Of a stretch of 64,000 nt of DNA, positions 27,702 to 36,153 are shown piece after piece. Origin of the DNA: Pseudophaeobacter sp. (GTDB lineage Bacteria > Pseudomonadota > Alphaproteobacteria > Rhodobacterales > Rhodobacteraceae); contig JALUXC010000024.1 of NCBI GenBank assembly GCA_027019165.1, positions 558,001 to 622,000 of the forward strand. The letters are read 5' to 3'. The first letter of the stretch is position 1, and the number at the start of each line of letters is the position of its first letter. The position numbers and the translations under genes were made by a program. The notes under the pieces were generated by a model that was given only the letters and a program-made list of their open reading frames with translations, ran no database searches and was not told the origin of the DNA.

Positions 27702-27723
27702 GAAGGCGTCTTGCGACGCCTTC
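27702..27723 (-). terminator. Hairpin after the tartrate/D-malate dehydrogenase gene
   Basis: GAAGGCGTC (27702-27710) and GACGCCTTC (27715-27723) form a perfect 9-bp stem with a TTGC loop, 39 bases past the dehydrogenase stop. It lacks a strong T tract on either strand. A weaker GATCCGC/GCGGATC hairpin lies just beyond. Together these fill the 27548-27761 gap between genes. Confidence 0.5.
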
Positions 27724-27761
27724 TGTGGGTGTTGCCGTTCGCCGTTTGAGCGAGGGTCAGC

Positions 27762-28862
27762 TCAAGCTGCAGAGGTGCGTGAGTTGGGCAGCACGTTGGA
27801 GCCTTTGATCGCCTCGATCACTGCCTCGGTCACTTCGCGCGTGGTCGCAGAGCCGCCCACATCCGGTGTCATGATGCCTTCGGCACAAACACGCTCCACG
27901 GCAGCCATCAACAGCGAGGCCGCCTCGTTTTCTCCAAGGTGATCCAGCATCTGCGACGCAGTCCAGAAGGTTGCAACCGGGTTCGCGATGCCTTTGCCAG
28001 TGATATCAAAGGCCGACCCGTGGATCGGTTCGAACATCGATGGAGAGCGGCGCTGCGGATCGATGTTGGCAGTTGGAGCAACCCCAAGGCTGCCCGCAAG
28101 AGCGCCTGCAAGATCCGACAGGATATCGGCATGAAGATTGGTCGCTACGATAGTATCAAGGCTTTGCGGGTTTTTGACCATGCGAACGGTCATCGCATCC
28201 ACCAGCATCTTGTCCCAGGTCACATCCGGGAATTCCTTGGAGACCTCTTCTGCAATCTCGTCCCACATGACCATACCGTGCCGCTGAGCGTTGGATTTCG
28301 TCACAACGGTCAACAGTTTGCGAGGGCGAGACTGCGCAAGTTCAAACGCATAACGCATGATGCGCGTAACACCAACACGCGTGAAGATGGCCACTTCGGT
28401 GCCAACCTCTTCGGGCAGACCCCGATGTGCCCTGCCACCATTGCCAGAGTATTCGCCTTCAGAGTTTTCCCGAACAATGACCCAGTCCAGGTCTCCGACA
28501 CCGACGTCATGCAAAGGTGAGGTCACACCTGGAATAATCTTGGTCGGGCGCACGTTGGCGTATTGGTCAAAGCCCTGGCAGATCGGCAACCGCAGGCCCC
28601 AAAGCGTGATATGGTCTGGAACATCCGGCGCTCCGACCGCCCCAAAGAAGATCGAGTCAAACCGCTTGAGGGTTTCCAGACCGTCCTCGGGCATCATGAC
28701 CCCGTTTTTTTTGTAGTAATCCGACCCCCAATCGAAGGTCGTCACTTGGTAGTCCACATCGCCCTGCCGTTCAGCCAAAGCCGCAAGGACCGCGGTTCCG
28801 GCCTCAATGACCTCAGGGCCGATCCCATCGGCCGGAATGGCTGCAATCTGGTAGGTTTTCAC
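27762..28862 (-). CDS. Tartrate dehydrogenase / D-malate dehydrogenase-type decarboxylating enzyme
   Basis: A 366-residue beta-decarboxylating dehydrogenase related to isopropylmalate dehydrogenase. It has IAAIPADGIGPEVI at the N terminus, RENSEGEYSGNGG (substrate/metal loop), and NLHADILSDLAG plus EPIHGSAFDITGKG. It oxidises and decarboxylates tartrate, D-malate or a related 2-hydroxy acid with NAD. The GTG start at 28862 (MKTYQIA) follows AGAGGT and fits the family N terminus; longer in-frame starts do not. It is divergent from a LysR gene and near a TAXI-TRAP importer that may share its operator. Confidence 0.88.
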   Translation of the reverse strand: MKTYQIAAIPADGIGPEVIEAGTAVLAALAERQGDVDYQVTTFDWGSDYYKKNGVMMPEDGLETLKRFDSIFFGAVGAPDVPDHITLWGLRLPICQGFDQYANVRPTKIIPGVTSPLHDVGVGDLDWVIVRENSEGEYSGNGGRAHRGLPEEVGTEVAIFTRVGVTRIMRYAFELAQSRPRKLLTVVTKSNAQRHGMVMWDEIAEEVSKEFPDVTWDKMLVDAMTVRMVKNPQSLDTIVATNLHADILSDLAGALAGSLGVAPTANIDPQRRSPSMFEPIHGSAFDITGKGIANPVATFWTASQMLDHLGENEAASLLMAAVERVCAEGIMTPDVGGSATTREVTEAVIEAIKGSNVLPNSRTSAA

Positions 28863-28954
28863 GGCACGACCTCTCATATGTTGCGTGTTGTCGACCAGCA
28901 GGTCGCATCTGCCTATCCTATGGAACGCCAGATACCCTTGCTGCAATGACAGCC

Positions 28955-28968
28955 AGATTATATAATCT
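28955..28968. promoter_or_regulatory. Palindromic LysR operator candidate
   Basis: AGATTATATAATCT is a perfect 14-bp palindrome in the 129-bp divergent promoter between the dehydrogenase and LysR genes, 24 bp before the LysR start. Ten of its bases (TTATATAATC) recur upstream of the TAXI-TRAP gene at 29926-29935. Confidence 0.6.
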
Positions 28969-28991
28969 TCTTAATTAATCAGTGAGGTCGG

Positions 28992-29906
28992 ATGGAACTC
29001 CTTCAGTTGCGCTGCCTGATTGCCGTGTCCGAAACGCTGCATTTTGGACGCGCCGCGCAATCCATGGGCATGCTGCCTGCATCCTTTGGGCGCCATATTA
29101 GATTGCTGGAGGAAAGCCTTGGCCACAGGCTGCTGTTGCGCACGACCCGCAGCGTCTCCCTAACGCCTGAAGGCAAGCGTTTTGTAGAAGGCGCACGCGA
29201 AATTGTTGATCGTGCGGACCAGCTGAAAGCGACCTTCCTGAACGGCGGCTCCGGCGCTGTCCCAACTCTGCGCATCGGGGCGATAGACAGTGCCGCGGCA
29301 GGGTTGATGCCACAGCTGTTACCACGGCTGCGGGAGGTCGTCCCGGATCTGGAGGTTGAGATGATCGAACAAAAGACCATCCGCCTGCTCCCGAGGATCC
29401 TGTCAGGCAGCCTTGATCTGGCCATCGTCAGGCCCCCGGAAACCCGCGACATGCGCCTTGAGTTTTGCACCCTCTTTCGTGAAACCGCCGTTGTCGCTGT
29501 GCCCGAGAACCACCCACTTGCAAAGCGGGACCGCATAACGGTGCAGGATATGGGCGAAGAGCCACTGATCGTTCCCGACCGTCGATCAAGGCCCCATAGC
29601 CATGATCTGACAATGAAGCTTTTCATCGAGTCAGGGCTTACGGCAAGGGTTGCTCAGATCGCCGAGGAAAAGCAGACCATCGTCAGCCTTGTCGGCACTG
29701 GTGTTGGGCTAGCGATTGTACCGAGATGGGCGTCCAGGCTCGCGGTTGGTGGTGTCGTTTTTGTCGAACTGGCCCTGCCCGACCAGTTGCCCCCGCGCGA
29801 ACTGGCCCTGTCGGCCGTCTGGCTCCGGGATACCCGCAATCCGTTGCGTGATACCTTCGTTGACGTCCTGACACGCAACCTCGACGGGCTCAGCGCGACA
29901 GGCTGA
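28992..29906 (+). CDS. LysR-family transcriptional regulator
   Basis: A 304-residue LysR protein. Its winged helix is at the N terminus (LLQLRCLIAVSETLHFGRAA, ending in LLRTTRSVSLTPEG), and the effector domain resembles those that bind small carboxylic or aromatic acids (DLAIVRPPE). The ATG at 28992 follows GAGG. It faces the tartrate/malate-type dehydrogenase and precedes the TAXI-TRAP importer, and is the likely regulator of both. Confidence 0.92.
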   Translation: MELLQLRCLIAVSETLHFGRAAQSMGMLPASFGRHIRLLEESLGHRLLLRTTRSVSLTPEGKRFVEGAREIVDRADQLKATFLNGGSGAVPTLRIGAIDSAAAGLMPQLLPRLREVVPDLEVEMIEQKTIRLLPRILSGSLDLAIVRPPETRDMRLEFCTLFRETAVVAVPENHPLAKRDRITVQDMGEEPLIVPDRRSRPHSHDLTMKLFIESGLTARVAQIAEEKQTIVSLVGTGVGLAIVPRWASRLAVGGVVFVELALPDQLPPRELALSAVWLRDTRNPLRDTFVDVLTRNLDGLSATG

Positions 29907-29923
29907 CGACTTTAATTCAAAAA

Positions 29924-29935
29924 ATTTATATAATC
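29924..29935 (+). promoter_or_regulatory. Second copy of the LysR-type site upstream of the TAXI-TRAP operon
   Basis: ATTTATATAATC, 18 bases after the LysR stop and 146 bp before the TAXI gene, shares TTATATAATC with the palindrome at 28955-28968. It lies in an unusually AT-rich stretch. Such a repeat suggests one regulator serves both units. Confidence 0.5.
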
Positions 29936-30080
29936 ATTCAGCTGCCCGAGAGCGGCTTTCACTGTTGAGACATTCGAGCGCAGACCTATAGCTTTTAATT
30001 GGACGGTCCGAGGGGTTGATTGAGGCAGGCAACTCGTCTCGGACCTGTCGGAACGGATTAAAAGGGAGGAACATCAAACA

Positions 30081-31076
30081 ATGTTCGCACATACGAAGTT
30101 TGCCGCCGTTGCGGCAGTAACGACCATGGTAGCCACGTCCGCCTATGCGGAAAACCATGCCGACCGCACCGGTTGGCCCGAAAGCTTTACCGTCGGAACC
30201 GGCTCTCAAGGCGGCACCTATTTCGGCTACGGATCGGGCTGGGCTGGCATCGTCTCCGAAGCTCTTGGCGTTACTGGCGGTGCCGAAGTGACCGGCGGCC
30301 CGATGCAGAACATGGCGCTCGTTCACACCGGCGACCTGCCCTTTGGCATGACCACCATGGGTCCGGCAGCAGAATCCATCGCGGGATCAAACCCCATCGC
30401 GCCCGGTTTGCCCATGACCAATGCATGCGCCATGTTCCCGATGTACCAGACGCCCTTTTCGATCACGGCACTGGCGTCTTCAGGCATCACCTCGGTCTCC
30501 GATATTCCTGCGGGCGCGCGGATCGGCTTTGGCCCTGCCGGCTCCACATCTGACACTTACTTCCCGCGCATGATGGAAGAGTTGGGCGTAGAGTTCGAGC
30601 GCCGCAATGGAGGTTGGTCCGATCTTGGCGGCCAACTTCAGGATGGTCTGCTTGATGTGATTGCCTTTGCGGCCGGCGTCCCGGTCCCTGCTGTTTCTCA
30701 GCTTGAGGTCCAGACCGAGATCAACATCATCGAGTTCACCGAAGCAGAACAGGCGCAGATCACGACCGCCTTCCCGGTTGCCAACTTCGACATTGCAGCC
30801 GACACCTACACCACGCTCGAAGCGCCCGCACGCTCCGTTTCGATGTGGAACTTCGCGATTGCCAACTGCGATTTGCCGGAAAGCTTCGTCTATGGCGTCG
30901 TGGATGCGGTGATGTCGGATAATGAACGCATGGTGAATACCCATCGCGCCGCACGCTCGACCCTGCCTGAGTTCTGGGACCGTAACACCGTGATGAAATG
31001 GCATCCGGGCGCAGCGCGTTGGTTCACTGAAAAGGCCGGTGCAGACATCGCAGCGGATATGATCCACGGCGGCTAA
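30081..31076 (+). CDS. TAXI-family TRAP transporter binding protein
   Basis: A 331-residue periplasmic protein with a signal peptide ending near AYA-E (~23). The TAXI hallmark GTGSQGGTYFGYGSGWA is near residues 39-55, followed by NMALVHTGDLPFGM. TAXI proteins bring small carboxylates such as 2-oxoglutarate to fused TRAP permeases. It starts after AAGGGAGGA and precedes the fused permease. With the dehydrogenase and LysR next door, a hydroxy-dicarboxylate is a reasonable guess for the cargo. Confidence 0.92.
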   Translation: MFAHTKFAAVAAVTTMVATSAYAENHADRTGWPESFTVGTGSQGGTYFGYGSGWAGIVSEALGVTGGAEVTGGPMQNMALVHTGDLPFGMTTMGPAAESIAGSNPIAPGLPMTNACAMFPMYQTPFSITALASSGITSVSDIPAGARIGFGPAGSTSDTYFPRMMEELGVEFERRNGGWSDLGGQLQDGLLDVIAFAAGVPVPAVSQLEVQTEINIIEFTEAEQAQITTAFPVANFDIAADTYTTLEAPARSVSMWNFAIANCDLPESFVYGVVDAVMSDNERMVNTHRAARSTLPEFWDRNTVMKWHPGAARWFTEKAGADIAADMIHGG

Positions 31077-31116
31077 CCAGCGGATTACCCCGCACAGTTG
31101 AGACATCCATGATCGG

Positions 31117-31138
31117 CCGCGCTTCTGTTGAGGCGCGG
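31117..31138 (+). repeat. Intercistronic stem-loop between TAXI binding protein and permease
   Basis: CCGCGC (31117-31122) and GCGCGG (31133-31138) form a GC-only 6-bp stem with a 10-base loop in the 114-bp gap. It is weaker than the loops at 15241 and 23658 but in the equivalent position. Confidence 0.45.
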
Positions 31139-31190
31139 GCGATTTCGCAAATGAATAGGGACCGGATCGCAAGATCCGGGTGAGGGAACG

Positions 31191-33497
31191 ATGGCAGAAA
31201 ACAAGAAGAGCCATGGCGTGGATCAGGTCGAAGAGGTTGTTCTGGCAGAAGGTGTTGACGAAGAACCCGTGGAATCCAATCGCCGCATGTTCTCGGGGCG
31301 GGCTTATTTTTTGATTGCCGCGCTCTCCACCTGCTATGCTGCCTTCCACATGATCGCCCTGAACGGCGTGTCGATCTCCGCCTGGACCGGCCTAGACCTT
31401 CCTCTGCTACCGCAGTTCCCGATGGAGACGTGGAACTTCCGCATCGTTCATATTGCGGGCGCTTTGGCTCTCGGTTTCCTTCTGTTCTCCGCCCATGCTT
31501 TTCACCCCGAACGCCCCCACAAGCCGACACAGCTTGTGTCAGTGATAGCGGCAGCTCTGGCACTTCCTGCCCTTTTTGCGGGCTTCACCGCAATTGGCTT
31601 TGCCGACAAGATCAACTCCGGCACCCTGCCTGAGATGGGTGGCCTGACCACCTGGGCCGCGTTTCCCGGAACCGAAATCTACTCTGCTGAGGTGTGGAGG
31701 TTCGGCGTTCCGCTGCTGATCGGAACCTTCGGCGCCATTGCCACCGGGTGGTTCGAACGGCGCGGGCGAGAGCTTTTTGCCGCCTCAGACGTCGTTCTTG
31801 CCCTGTGTGGCGTTGTCGTGGCGATTTATCTGGTCGCAGTCTACGGCACTGCAGCCCGTAACTCTGTCGGCACCCCCTTCGTGCCCATTGGGGTTGCCTT
31901 TGCCGCCACCGCAGGCGCCGCCATGATCATGGAACTCACCCGGCGGGTCGCGGGCATGGCCTTGGTGGTGATAACTGGCGTTTTCCTGGTCTACACCTTC
32001 ACTGCACACCTACTTCCCGGCATCCTGGCTGTCAGCAACGCCTACACGTGGCAACGCTTTTTTGGCCATGTTTACTCCGACGCCGGGATTATCGGGCCGA
32101 CCACTGCGGTCAGTTCGACCTACATCATCCTGTTCATTATCTTCGCGGCCTTCCTTCAGGCATCCAAGGTCGGTGACTATTTCGTCAACTTCGCCTTTGC
32201 TGCTGCCGGACGTGCGCGCGGGGGCCCGGCCAAGGTCGCCATCTTTGCATCCGGCCTTATGGGCATGATCAACGGGACCAGCGCCGGCAATGTCGTGGCG
32301 ACCGGATCTTTGACGATACCCCTGATGAAGCGGGTCGGATACAAAAGGACAACCGCAGGCGCCGTTGAGGCCGCCGCATCCACGGGCGGTCAGATCATGC
32401 CCCCGATCATGGGGGCTGGCGCCTTCATCATGGCCGAAATCACTGGTATCCCGTACCAGGAGATTGCGATTGCAGCGATCATTCCGGCCGTCCTCTATTT
32501 CGCTTCAATCTACTTCATGGTGGATTTCGAGGCTGCCAAGCTGAACATGCGTGGCATGCGCGAAGACGAACTTCCCAAATTCGCAGCCCTTGCGCGGCAA
32601 GCCTACCTGTTCGTGCCTATCGTGATCCTGATCGTGGCTCTGTTCCTGGGCTACTCCGTCATCCGGGCCGGTACGCTCGCCACTGTGGCCGCAGCCGTCG
32701 TATCATGGCTGACCCCACATCGTATGGGGCTGCGCTCAATCCTCAAGGCGTTCGAGCTGGCAGGTGTCATGTCGATCCAGATTATCGCGGTCTGCGCCTG
32801 TGCAGGCATCATCGTGGGGGTCATCAGCCTCACTGGCGTTGGCGCGCGTTTTTCCGCGGTGCTGCTGGATCTGGCAGGCGCTTCGAACCTGCTGGCGCTG
32901 ATCTTTGCGATGGGCATTGCCGTCCTTCTGGGGATGGGGATGCCAACCACCGCGGCCTACGCGGTGGCGGCCTCTGTCGTGGCGCCGGGCCTGGTAAGCC
33001 TTTTTGTCGAAAACGGCATGGAGCAAAGCACGGCAACCATTACCGCACATTTCTTTGTGTTCTATTTTGCTGTGGTCTCGGCCATTACGCCTCCAGTGGC
33101 CTTGGCCAGTTACGCCGCAGCGGGGATCTCTGGCGCCAACCCGATGGCGACAAGCGTTGCGAGCTTCAAGATCGGCATCGCCGCCTTCATCGTTCCGTTC
33201 ATGTTCTTCTACAACAGCGCCATCCTGATGGAGGGTGACTGGTTCGAAGTGGTTCGCGCTGCGATTACTGCCGTGGTCGGGATCTTCCTGCTATCTTCGG
33301 GCGTGCAAGGCTGGTTCATAGGAGGGCGCGCCGCCTGGTTCCTGCGTGTCGGGCTGATCATCTCAGCCGTCCTTCTTATCAAAGGTGGCTGGCTCACCGA
33401 CGGGCTTGGGGTTGTTGGAGCCATTGGCATCTACTTTGTTCAGAAAGTCCTGCGTCCCGATCCAAACGCCAGTATCGCAGTGCGCGGCGCAGACTGA
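31191..33497 (+). CDS. Fused TRAP transporter permease (4TM/12TM, TAXI type)
   Basis: A 768-residue membrane protein joining a DctQ-like four-helix part to a DctM-like part. The latter carries GLMGMINGTSAGNVVATGSL and TGGQIMPPIMGAGAFIMAEI. It works with the TAXI binding protein as an ion-coupled importer. The N terminus (~30 residues) is charged and cytoplasmic. The length agrees with other fused permeases of this class. It is the last gene of its operon; only a weak CCATCC/GGATGG hairpin (33570-33591) follows. Confidence 0.93.
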   Translation: MAENKKSHGVDQVEEVVLAEGVDEEPVESNRRMFSGRAYFLIAALSTCYAAFHMIALNGVSISAWTGLDLPLLPQFPMETWNFRIVHIAGALALGFLLFSAHAFHPERPHKPTQLVSVIAAALALPALFAGFTAIGFADKINSGTLPEMGGLTTWAAFPGTEIYSAEVWRFGVPLLIGTFGAIATGWFERRGRELFAASDVVLALCGVVVAIYLVAVYGTAARNSVGTPFVPIGVAFAATAGAAMIMELTRRVAGMALVVITGVFLVYTFTAHLLPGILAVSNAYTWQRFFGHVYSDAGIIGPTTAVSSTYIILFIIFAAFLQASKVGDYFVNFAFAAAGRARGGPAKVAIFASGLMGMINGTSAGNVVATGSLTIPLMKRVGYKRTTAGAVEAAASTGGQIMPPIMGAGAFIMAEITGIPYQEIAIAAIIPAVLYFASIYFMVDFEAAKLNMRGMREDELPKFAALARQAYLFVPIVILIVALFLGYSVIRAGTLATVAAAVVSWLTPHRMGLRSILKAFELAGVMSIQIIAVCACAGIIVGVISLTGVGARFSAVLLDLAGASNLLALIFAMGIAVLLGMGMPTTAAYAVAASVVAPGLVSLFVENGMEQSTATITAHFFVFYFAVVSAITPPVALASYAAAGISGANPMATSVASFKIGIAAFIVPFMFFYNSAILMEGDWFEVVRAAITAVVGIFLLSSGVQGWFIGGRAAWFLRVGLIISAVLLIKGGWLTDGLGVVGAIGIYFVQKVLRPDPNASIAVRGAD

Positions 33498-33596
33498 GCA
33501 AGTGCTCCCCAGCAAATCCGTGATCCAAGATGATTCAATCATGTCCCCCATATTCGGAGAACCAAAGAGCCATCCCGCGCAAGAAGGATGGACCAA

Positions 33597-34901
33597 TCAG
33601 TTGGCAGAACCCAGATCTTGGTGCTTCGCTCCCAGGCCACGAGCGACTTGGGCCGCGCTTGCAATACCGTCCTCGTGAAAGCCATTGCGCATCCAGGCCC
33701 CGCAGTACCAAGTGCAATCGGTCCCGTTGAGATCGGCAAGCTCATGTCTGGCCCGTTCAGCTGCCAGATCAAAAACCGGATGCGCAAAGGTCACCTGATC
33801 ATGGATTTGCTCCGGGGCGATCGGGAAATCCGGGTTCAGGGACACGAACATCGGCTGGGATCGAGGCAGGCCTGTCTGCAACGCGTTCATCCAATAGGTC
33901 ATCGACAAGGTGCCGTTTGACGGCACCGAGCGACCCAGAAAGTTCCACGACGCCCATGCCGTGCGCCGTTTTGGCATGGCGATAGGGTCGGAATGCAAGA
34001 CGGCGGGGTTCTTTTGGAAGCGGATCGCAGACAGCGCACGGTGTTCAGCCACGCTGGGTGCATCCAATATGGGCAGGATCTGGTCGGCATGCAGAGCAAA
34101 CACCACTTGATCGAAACCATGCCAGACGCCGTCCACGCAGATTTCTACCTGCTCCGGGCTGCGTGTGATCCGCGTGACTGGCGCCGCCGTGCGCAGCTCA
34201 ACCCCCTGTCTTTGCAGCAGTGCGCCAAGGCGGGACACATAGACCTCTGCCCCTCCTGCAACCGTGTACCACTGGGGATGATCCCTGTGGCTCAGCAGCC
34301 CATGATTGGCCAGGAACCTGATCAGGCTTTGCGCAGGAAAATCCAAGGCGCGTTCGGTCGGAACCGACCAGATCGCCCCGGTCAATGGCAACAGGAAACG
34401 GTCGCGAAACCAGTCTCCGGTGCCAAGCTCGGCCAGCAGGTTACTCAGGCTTTGGCCCGGGTCCTGGGCCGTCTCCTCGGCGTTGGAATTGAACCGCAGG
34501 ATATCACGAAAGAGGCGCCAGTATCTGGGATCGAGCCCATTGCGCGGCTGCGCCAGAATGCCCCGCAAAGCGCCTGTGGGCTTCAGAGCATATTCAAAGC
34601 CCCCGTTGTCCAAGGAAACCGAAAAGCTCATTTCGGACTTGGTTCTGGGAATATCAAGCCGCTCGAACAGCGTCCACAGATGCGGGTAATTGGGTTTGTT
34701 GAAGATAATGAAACCGGTATCCACCGGCAGGCCGTCCCGCCCTGCGCGCACGGTTCTTGCATGACCACCTAGGCGCGGTTCGGCCTCGAACAGGGTGACG
34801 TGGTGCCGGGGGGACAGAAAGTAGGCCGCGCTCAGCCCTGCGATCCCGCCACCCACCACGGCGATACGGCGTTTCGAAAGAGGGTCGGCCGCCTCGGTCA
34901 T
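33597..34901 (-). CDS. FAD-dependent oxidoreductase linked to fatty-acid modification
   Basis: A 434-residue flavoprotein of the amine-oxidase/desaturase-like type. It has an N-terminal VVGGGIAGLSAAYFLS, then LGGHARTV and DTGFIIFNKPNYPH. Proteins of this type sit beside cyclopropane-fatty-acid-synthase-like methyltransferases in many bacteria. In Rhodobacterales, related flavoproteins take part in making methylated or furan-containing fatty acids. Its ATG overlaps the methyltransferase stop by 4 bases (34898-34901), so they are co-translated. A role in oxidising a methylated membrane acyl chain is inferred. Confidence 0.85.
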   Translation of the reverse strand: MTEAADPLSKRRIAVVGGGIAGLSAAYFLSPRHHVTLFEAEPRLGGHARTVRAGRDGLPVDTGFIIFNKPNYPHLWTLFERLDIPRTKSEMSFSVSLDNGGFEYALKPTGALRGILAQPRNGLDPRYWRLFRDILRFNSNAEETAQDPGQSLSNLLAELGTGDWFRDRFLLPLTGAIWSVPTERALDFPAQSLIRFLANHGLLSHRDHPQWYTVAGGAEVYVSRLGALLQRQGVELRTAAPVTRITRSPEQVEICVDGVWHGFDQVVFALHADQILPILDAPSVAEHRALSAIRFQKNPAVLHSDPIAMPKRRTAWASWNFLGRSVPSNGTLSMTYWMNALQTGLPRSQPMFVSLNPDFPIAPEQIHDQVTFAHPVFDLAAERARHELADLNGTDCTWYCGAWMRNGFHEDGIASAAQVARGLGAKHQDLGSAN

Positions 34902-36151
34902 GAAGACACGAACACGGTTTGAGAGACGTCAATCAAACCGCTGCGAAACCCCGCTTCGCACATGGCCAGGTAGAACTGCCATTTGCGGCGAAAGGCGAAA
35001 TCAAAACCCTGCGCTTCCAGCTCTGGCCAGGCGTCATTGAACTGACTGTGCCAGATTGCCAGGGTTTGAGCATAGTCCAACCCCATGCTGCGCGCAGGCT
35101 CGGCCTTAAGGCCAGCAGACCCTGCAATCTGCCGCATGCCTTGCGCAGGCAGCAGCATGCCGCCCGGAAAGATATGAGTCTGCAGGAAATCGGGTCGGCG
35201 GCGATAGGTGGAAAAATCCGCATCGTTGATCGTGATCGCCTGCAATCCAAATCGCCCCCCTGGGCGCAGAAGAGAGGCAACCTTGGCGAAATAGACCGGC
35301 CAATAGGCCTCACCAACCGCTTCGATCATCTCGATCGAGATCACATGATCAAACTGCCCGGTCAGGCTGCGGTAGTCCTGCAGAAGCAGTGTAATCCGGT
35401 CAGACACTCCGGCGCGCTCGATCCGCGCCTGCGCATAGTCATGCTGCGCCTTGGACAGGGTGACGGCTGTGATACTGCAGCCGATGTTTTGCGCCGCCCA
35501 GACTGCAAAGCCGCCCCAGCCGCAGCCGATCTCCAGCACGTGATCTTCTGCACCAAGGCCGGTGGCACTGGCCAAGGCCCGGTATTTTGCGATCTGCGCC
35601 TCTTCCAAAGAGTTCGCGCCCTCTGCAAACAAGGCAGCAGAATAGGTCATCGTGGGATCCAGCCAGGTGGCATAGAAATCATTTCCCAAATCATAGTGCG
35701 CCGCGATATTGCGCCGGGCCATGAAGCGTGTGTTGGCGCGCAAGCGGTGATAGCCCGCCAGGAGCCATCCCCAAAGGCCGCTGGGGGTGAACTGATCCCC
35801 GGTTTCGGCCGTATTGGCGGCGAAGAAAAGCAAGGTCTCTGCCAGGTTCGGACTATCCCAATCCCCATCCATAAATGCTTCGCCGAGGCCGACATCGCCT
35901 TGGAGGCCCGCCCGCTGCAGGGCCCGCCAGCGATAGATGCTAAGCTGGCCGTGCGGACCGGGTACTTTGCCTTCAATGGTCAGCACGGACCCATCGGGCA
36001 AGGTCACGACCAATCTGCCGACGCTCAACCCCTGCAAAAGGCCCTGCATCCGCCGCAACAGGAAAGGCCAGCGCCCAATCGGTTCCCCTGAAGGATCGCA
36101 AAGCGAAAGAGCGGCCTTTGGAGTTGCCTGGGAGGGGACTGTGCGCACCAT
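34898..36151 (-). CDS. Cyclopropane-fatty-acyl-phospholipid synthase family methyltransferase
   Basis: A 417-residue SAM-dependent enzyme that methylates or cyclopropanates the double bond of phospholipid acyl chains. The SAM motif is VLEIGCGWGGFAVWAA, followed by QDYRSLTGQFDHVISIEMIEA and a C-terminal HIFPGGMLLP, all typical of Cfa enzymes. The N-terminal ~110 residues contain the family's lipid-binding region. It starts 3 bp after the cNMP/CPBP gene and overlaps the flavoprotein gene, forming a three-gene operon. Product (cyclopropane, methyl-branched or precursor of furan fatty acid) cannot be decided. Confidence 0.92.
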   Translation of the reverse strand: MVRTVPSQATPKAALSLCDPSGEPIGRWPFLLRRMQGLLQGLSVGRLVVTLPDGSVLTIEGKVPGPHGQLSIYRWRALQRAGLQGDVGLGEAFMDGDWDSPNLAETLLFFAANTAETGDQFTPSGLWGWLLAGYHRLRANTRFMARRNIAAHYDLGNDFYATWLDPTMTYSAALFAEGANSLEEAQIAKYRALASATGLGAEDHVLEIGCGWGGFAVWAAQNIGCSITAVTLSKAQHDYAQARIERAGVSDRITLLLQDYRSLTGQFDHVISIEMIEAVGEAYWPVYFAKVASLLRPGGRFGLQAITINDADFSTYRRRPDFLQTHIFPGGMLLPAQGMRQIAGSAGLKAEPARSMGLDYAQTLAIWHSQFNDAWPELEAQGFDFAFRRKWQFYLAMCEAGFRSGLIDVSQTVFVSS

Positions 36152-36153
36152 GT

